Positions 6,390-8,805 of a stretch of 8,805 nt of DNA are shown here, one piece after another. Location of the stretch: NCBI GenBank assembly GCA_905215115.1, contig CAJMOP010000083.1, positions 1 through 8,805 on the forward strand, written 5' to 3'. This stretch comes from an uncultured bacterium. GTDB lineage: Bacteria > Actinomycetota > Coriobacteriia > Coriobacteriales > Coriobacteriaceae. The translations under genes were made by a program, and so were the position numbers. The first letter of the stretch is position 1. Each line of letters begins with the position of its first letter. The notes below the pieces were generated by a model. That model was not told where the DNA came from, made no database searches, and worked only from the letters and a program-made list of their open reading frames with translations.

Positions 6390-6524
6390 AGGGACAGGTT
6401 TATGTTGGCAGGTTTTTCCTGCGGTTTTGTCCTTTTAGCGAAAAGTGCCCCGCAACTGGCTCAATTCCAGTTGCGGGGCACTTGCGTTTGCCCAGATAAA
6501 ACCAACCAAAATAAACCTGTCCCT
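6390..6524. repeat. 135-bp inverted-repeat element (MITE/REP-like)
   Basis: The ends are a perfect 13-bp inverted repeat: AGGGACAGGTTTA (6390-6402) and TAAACCTGTCCCT (6512-6524). The similarity continues inward imperfectly (TGTTGGCAGGTTTT against AAAACCAACCAAAA). Inside are a small hairpin GCAGG-TTTTT-CCTGC (6408-6422) and a 17-bp perfect hairpin (6443-6483). It contains no ORF. A GGGACAGGT-type end around internal hairpins resembles REP-like or IS200/IS605-related non-autonomous elements, but this is a comparison from memory. It starts 14 bp after the proC stop. Confidence 0.6.
6439..6483 (-). terminator. Long hairpin, possible terminator for the minus-strand small gene
   Basis: AAGTGCCCCGCAACTGG (6443-6459) pairs perfectly with CCAGTTGCGGGGCACTT (6467-6483) around a 7-nt loop. 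Read on the minus strand it is followed by TTTT-type sequence (GGGGCACTTTTCGC); read on the plus strand the tail (GCGTTTG) is poor. It could stop transcription from the 57-codon gene and partly from proC. Equally, it may simply be the core of the surrounding repeat element. Confidence 0.45.
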
Positions 6525-6533
6525 ATTGGCAGG

Positions 6534-6707
6534 CTAGTCCCAGAAGCTGTCTTCTTCGTCCTCGGACTTGGGGCCGCGGTCGACATACATCTTATGGGTG
6601 CGCTTCTCCATTACAAAGGCAATAATCGCAAACAGCAGGATGCCGCCGGCGAAAAGGATGGCAAAACCGGTGCGGGTGCCAAACAAAAAGGAAAAAACTG
6701 CGTCCAT
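6534..6707 (-). CDS. Small single-pass membrane protein (57 residues), unknown function
   Basis: A minus-strand gene: ATG at 6707-6705, stop TAG at 6536-6534, with AGAAGG (6719-6714) 6 nt before the start. The protein begins MDAVFSFLFGTRTG and has one hydrophobic segment (about residues 14-33, with FAILFAGGILLFAIIAFV). A basic stretch EKRTHK (34-39) follows, then an acidic tail ending SEDEEDSFWD. The positive-inside rule predicts a periplasm-side N-terminus and a cytoplasmic tail. Clean start signals, a clear membrane segment, an ordered polar tail and codon choice like the neighbours all argue that it is real. It converges on proC and diverges from serS. I do not recognise the family. It resembles many small membrane proteins annotated as hypothetical. 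Confidence 0.72.
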   Translation of the reverse strand: MDAVFSFLFGTRTGFAILFAGGILLFAIIAFVMEKRTHKMYVDRGPKSEDEEDSFWD

Positions 6708-6726
6708 TGGGTGCCTTCTTGCGTAG

Positions 6727-6789
6727 TTGAGTTGGGTCGTAAACGCTCATAAGTATATACTTGCCCATACATGTACAAGGTTGCAACCT
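6727..6789. promoter_or_regulatory. Palindrome-rich intergenic region with probable divergent promoters (serS and the small membrane gene)
   Basis: On the plus strand TTGGGT (6732-6737) and TATACT (6756-6761) are 18 bp apart and could drive serS. On the minus strand TTGTAC (6778-6773) and TATACT (6757-6752) are 15 bp apart, a shorter than ideal spacer, and could drive the small membrane gene. Both -10 boxes lie in one perfect palindrome AAGTATATACTT (6751-6762). Two more palindromes follow: TACATGTA (6768-6775) and AGGTTGCAACCT (6778-6789). No T-box motif (GGGTGGNACCGCG type) is seen before serS. Confidence 0.45.
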
Positions 6790-6818
6790 AAATGGAATGT
6801 ATATCGCCGGAGGATCTA

Positions 6819-8102
6819 ATGCTTGATATCAAGTTTGTTCGCGAGAACCCCGATGCCATCGATGTCGCCATGGCTAACCGCCAGACGTCTTGGGATCGCG
6901 AGAAGTTCTTTGAGCTCGACGACGAGCGTCGTGCCGTCATCACTGAGGTTGAGGAACTTCAAGCCACGCGCAATGCCGAGTCCAAGAAGATCGGCGCCCT
7001 GATGAAGGAGGGCAAGAAGGACGAGGCCGAGGCCGCCAAAGAGGCCGTGCGCGCCGTCAACGAGAAGATTGACGGTCTGGCCGAGCGCCGCACCGCCCTC
7101 GAGCAGGAGCAGTACGACTTCATGGCTCACCTGCCCAACATTCCTTGCGAGGCCACGCCGTACGGCAAGGACGAGGACGAGAACATCGAGCGCCGTCGTT
7201 GGGGCACCCCGCGCGAGTTCGACTTCGACTTTAAGCCGCATTGGGATCTGGGCACCGACCTCGACATCCTTGACTTCGAGCGCGGCAACAAGCTCTCCGG
7301 CAGCCGCTTCACCGTTCTCGGTGGCGCCGGCGCCCGTCTTGAGCGCGCCCTCATCAACTTCTTCCTCGATACGCACACCAGCCGTGGTTTTAAGGAGTGG
7401 TGGCCGCCCATCGTCGTCAAGCGTCAGACCATGTTCGGCACGGGCCAGCTGCCCAAGTTCGAGGACGACGCCTATCACGTCTCGGGCGACAACTTCCTGA
7501 TCCCCACCGCCGAGGTCGTGCTCACCAACCTGCACGCCGGTGAGGTCCTCGACGCCGATACCCTGCCGCGCCGCTACACCGCCTTCACCCCCTGCTTCCG
7601 CGAGGAGGCCGGCTCCGCTGGTCGCGATACCCGCGGCATCATTCGCCAGCACGAGTTCGACAAGGTCGAGATGGTAAAGTTTGCCAAGCCGGAGGAGTCC
7701 GACGAGGAGCTCGAGAGCATGACCGCCGAGGCCGAGTTCCTGCTGCAGCAGCTGGGTCTTCCGTATCGCGTGATTAGCCTGTGCACCGGCGACCTGGGCT
7801 TCTCTGCCCGTCAGACCTACGACGTCGAGGTCTGGCTGCCGAGCTACAACGCCTACAAGGAGATCAGCTCCTGCTCCAACTGCGGTGACTTCCAGGCCCG
7901 TCGCGCCAACATCAAGTATCGCGACCCCGAGAACTTCAAGGGTTCGCGCTATCTGCACACCCTCAACGGTTCCGGTCTGCCGGCTGGCCGTACCATGGCA
8001 GCCATTCTGGAGAACTACCAGAACGCTGACGGCACCATTACGATCCCCGAGGTTCTGCGTCCCTACATGGGCGGCCTCGAGAAGATCGAGCCGGTCGCGT
8101 AG
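6819..8102 (+). CDS. serS: Seryl-tRNA synthetase
   Basis: A 427-residue class II synthetase that charges tRNA-Ser (and tRNA-Sec where present) with serine. The N-terminal domain (MLDIKFVRENPDAI, then residues about 30-104, rich in Lys, Glu and Ala) is the antiparallel coiled-coil arm that grips the long variable arm of tRNA-Ser. The catalytic core carries TGQLPKF (208-214), the TAE serine-binding loop (230-232), motif 2 CFREEAGSAGRDTRG (259-273), EISSCSNCGDFQARR (348-362) and motif 3 LNGSGLPAGRTMAAILENYQ (382-401). The length matches bacterial SerRS. I chose ATG 6819 because CGGAGGA (6808-6814) is 4-5 nt upstream and MLDIK is the canonical start. The in-frame ATG at 6792 would add nine residues that include the ribosome binding site. 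A terminator follows directly. Confidence 0.97.
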   Translation: MLDIKFVRENPDAIDVAMANRQTSWDREKFFELDDERRAVITEVEELQATRNAESKKIGALMKEGKKDEAEAAKEAVRAVNEKIDGLAERRTALEQEQYDFMAHLPNIPCEATPYGKDEDENIERRRWGTPREFDFDFKPHWDLGTDLDILDFERGNKLSGSRFTVLGGAGARLERALINFFLDTHTSRGFKEWWPPIVVKRQTMFGTGQLPKFEDDAYHVSGDNFLIPTAEVVLTNLHAGEVLDADTLPRRYTAFTPCFREEAGSAGRDTRGIIRQHEFDKVEMVKFAKPEESDEELESMTAEAEFLLQQLGLPYRVISLCTGDLGFSARQTYDVEVWLPSYNAYKEISSCSNCGDFQARRANIKYRDPENFKGSRYLHTLNGSGLPAGRTMAAILENYQNADGTITIPEVLRPYMGGLEKIEPVA

Positions 8103-8125
8103 ATTGGCTGCATAAGCGATTTGCT

Positions 8126-8155
8126 AGGGCACTCCTTTTTGGGGTGCCCTTTTTG
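8126..8155 (+). terminator. Rho-independent terminator after serS
   Basis: AGGGCACTCC (8126-8135) pairs with GGGGTGCCCT (8141-8150), with one T-G pair, around a TTTTT loop, and is followed by TTTT. It lies 23 bp after the serS stop. Confidence 0.92.
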
Positions 8156-8200
8156 TGTGCGGCCATACCATGCCGTGCGGACAGCTCAATAGAAAACACA

Positions 8201-8214
8201 CGAACAACTGTTCT
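8201..8214. promoter_or_regulatory. LexA/SOS-box-like palindrome upstream of the orphan gene
   Basis: CGAACAACTGTTCT contains GAAC-N4-GTTC, close to the Gram-positive/actinobacterial SOS box CGAAC-N4-GTTCG (one mismatch at the last base). It overlaps or precedes the probable promoter of the downstream gene: TATGCT at 8235-8240 is a plausible -10, and TTCTGT at 8211-8216 a weak -35 at 18 bp. The site starts 73 bp before the start codon. LexA regulation is inferred from the motif only. Confidence 0.45.
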
Positions 8215-8273
8215 GTATACAGCCATCTACCTGCTATGCTTTTGCTAAATAAGAGCGAGAGAAAGGGGACGCG

Positions 8274-8651
8274 ATGGAGCTGTTTGATGATCGTGTGGTT
8301 TTGTTTGAGAGCGACGAGGGCGGGGAGTACCTGCTTGTGACGTGTGAGCCGTCTGGCATGGGTGGCCTGGTGGTTCGACAGACGAGCGAGGGGCCGTTGA
8401 CGCAATGGTGCTACGAGGAGTCGCCTCATGTGGTTGAGACGTTTGTGGCGCACGAGGGGCTTGTGGCCCTAGAGCATTTCTATGGGGTCCAGACATCTAA
8501 TCAGGTTGCTCGCATGTTGAGCATCTCGTTTGCCGATTATGATTGTGCCCAGCGGGTGAGATCGCTCCTGAGGGAACTTGATGCTAAGTTTGACGTGATC
8601 GAAAAGCCAATCGATCGTACGGGGAATGGCGGTATATGCGGAGCAGCATGA
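8274..8651 (+). CDS. Hypothetical protein, 125 residues, family not recognised
   Basis: The ATG follows AAAGGGG (8262-8268) at good spacing, and the gene sits alone between the serS terminator and the promoter of tRNA-Arg. The protein is soluble-looking and acidic, with no signal peptide or membrane segment. The N-terminal half (residues 1-50: LFDDRVVLFESDEGGEYLLVTCEP, then GLVVRQTSEG) looks like consecutive beta strands. The C-terminal half (about 60-112) looks helical, with LVALEHFYGVQT, QVARMLSISFADYD and CAQRVRSLLRELDAKFDVIEK. Cysteines are at 24, 46, 91 and 122 without a metal-site spacing. Third-position GC looks lower (many TTT, GAT, GTG, TTG) than in metG or serS, which may mean weak expression or more recent acquisition. 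The SOS-like site upstream hints at stress regulation. I assign no function. Confidence 0.7.
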   Translation: MELFDDRVVLFESDEGGEYLLVTCEPSGMGGLVVRQTSEGPLTQWCYEESPHVVETFVAHEGLVALEHFYGVQTSNQVARMLSISFADYDCAQRVRSLLRELDAKFDVIEKPIDRTGNGGICGAA

Positions 8652-8687
8652 CAAGACTGCGTTCCACAAAAAAGTTTGAAATTGTGC

Positions 8688-8718
8688 TTGACTCCAATAA
8701 GCTAAAGTGGTTTTATAT
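8688..8718 (+). promoter_or_regulatory. Promoter of tRNA-Arg
   Basis: TTGACT (8688-8693) is a strong -35 and lies 17-19 bp before TTTTAT/TTATAT (8711-8718), an AT-rich -10 region. The tRNA begins at 8729. An A/T-rich run upstream (8667-8682) could be an UP element. Confidence 0.68.
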
Positions 8719-8728
8719 GTCTTGCGCT

Positions 8729-8805
8729 GCGGCGTTACCTCAGCTGGATAGAGGGTCTGACTACGAATCAGAACGTCATAGGTTCGAATCCTATACGCCG
8801 CACCA
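8729..8805 (+). tRNA. tRNA-Arg, anticodon ACG
   Basis: 77 nt with an encoded CCA that ends on the last base of the window. The acceptor stem GCGGCGT (8729-8735) pairs with ACGCCGC (8795-8801). The anticodon stem TCTGA/TCAGA encloses loop CTACGAA with anticodon ACG (8763-8765). A34 is normally deaminated to inosine by TadA, so the tRNA reads CGU, CGC and CGA. The T-arm ATAGG-TTCGAAT-CCTAT is intact. Confidence 0.97.

Noticed and set aside
6270..6752. Plus-strand 160-codon ORF across the post-proC region
   Set aside because: It starts inside proC in another frame and runs through the inverted-repeat element. It is antisense to the better supported minus-strand small gene.
6778..6818. Possible T-box riboswitch before serS
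   Set aside because: There is no T-box antiterminator motif, no specifier stem and too little leader. The GGTTGCAACC palindrome only superficially recalls it.
1..8805. CRISPR array, toxin-antitoxin pair, phage or defence genes
   Set aside because: No regularly spaced repeats, nuclease or integrase genes or paired small ORFs with such features were seen.

Overview
The window looks like a chromosomal housekeeping stretch of a GC-rich actinobacterium, most likely class Coriobacteriia and perhaps Collinsella. That assignment rests on the general look of the proteins, the GC-rich codon use and the gene order. It is a judgement from memory, not a search result. No phage, plasmid, transposase or CRISPR gene is present. 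All protein genes lie on the plus strand except one small membrane-protein gene.

Bases 1-3700 carry a translation and RNA-maintenance cluster: the 3' end of rsmI, then metG (methionyl-tRNA synthetase), a strong terminator, rsmA (ksgA) and a TatD-family metal hydrolase whose start overlaps rsmA by 11 bp. Next comes a promoter and tRNA-Leu(CAG). Downstream of that tRNA is the oddest structure in the window. The last 18 nt of the tRNA plus its terminator are present twice as an exact 49-bp direct repeat, 189 bp apart. Between them lies a 140-bp non-coding, hairpin-rich insert that includes an inverted piece of the tRNA T-arm.

Bases 4117-6376 hold an SPFH/band-7 protein of the HIR type, rlmH (23S rRNA pseudouridine methyltransferase) and proC (proline biosynthesis), tightly spaced and probably co-transcribed. 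Between proC and serS are a 135-bp inverted-repeat element with a 17-bp perfect internal hairpin (MITE- or REP-like) and a convergent 57-codon gene for a single-pass membrane protein. A palindrome-rich region follows that probably carries divergent promoters.

Bases 6819-8805 hold serS (seryl-tRNA synthetase), a terminator, a LexA-like palindrome upstream of an unrecognised 125-residue protein, and a promoter driving tRNA-Arg(ACG), whose CCA end is the last base of the window. Functionally the region is dominated by translation: two aminoacyl-tRNA synthetases, two tRNAs and three rRNA methyltransferases. The candidates for something new are the tRNA-Leu duplication, the post-proC repeat, the small membrane protein, and the orphan gene with the SOS-like site. 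I see no convincing multi-gene novel system.
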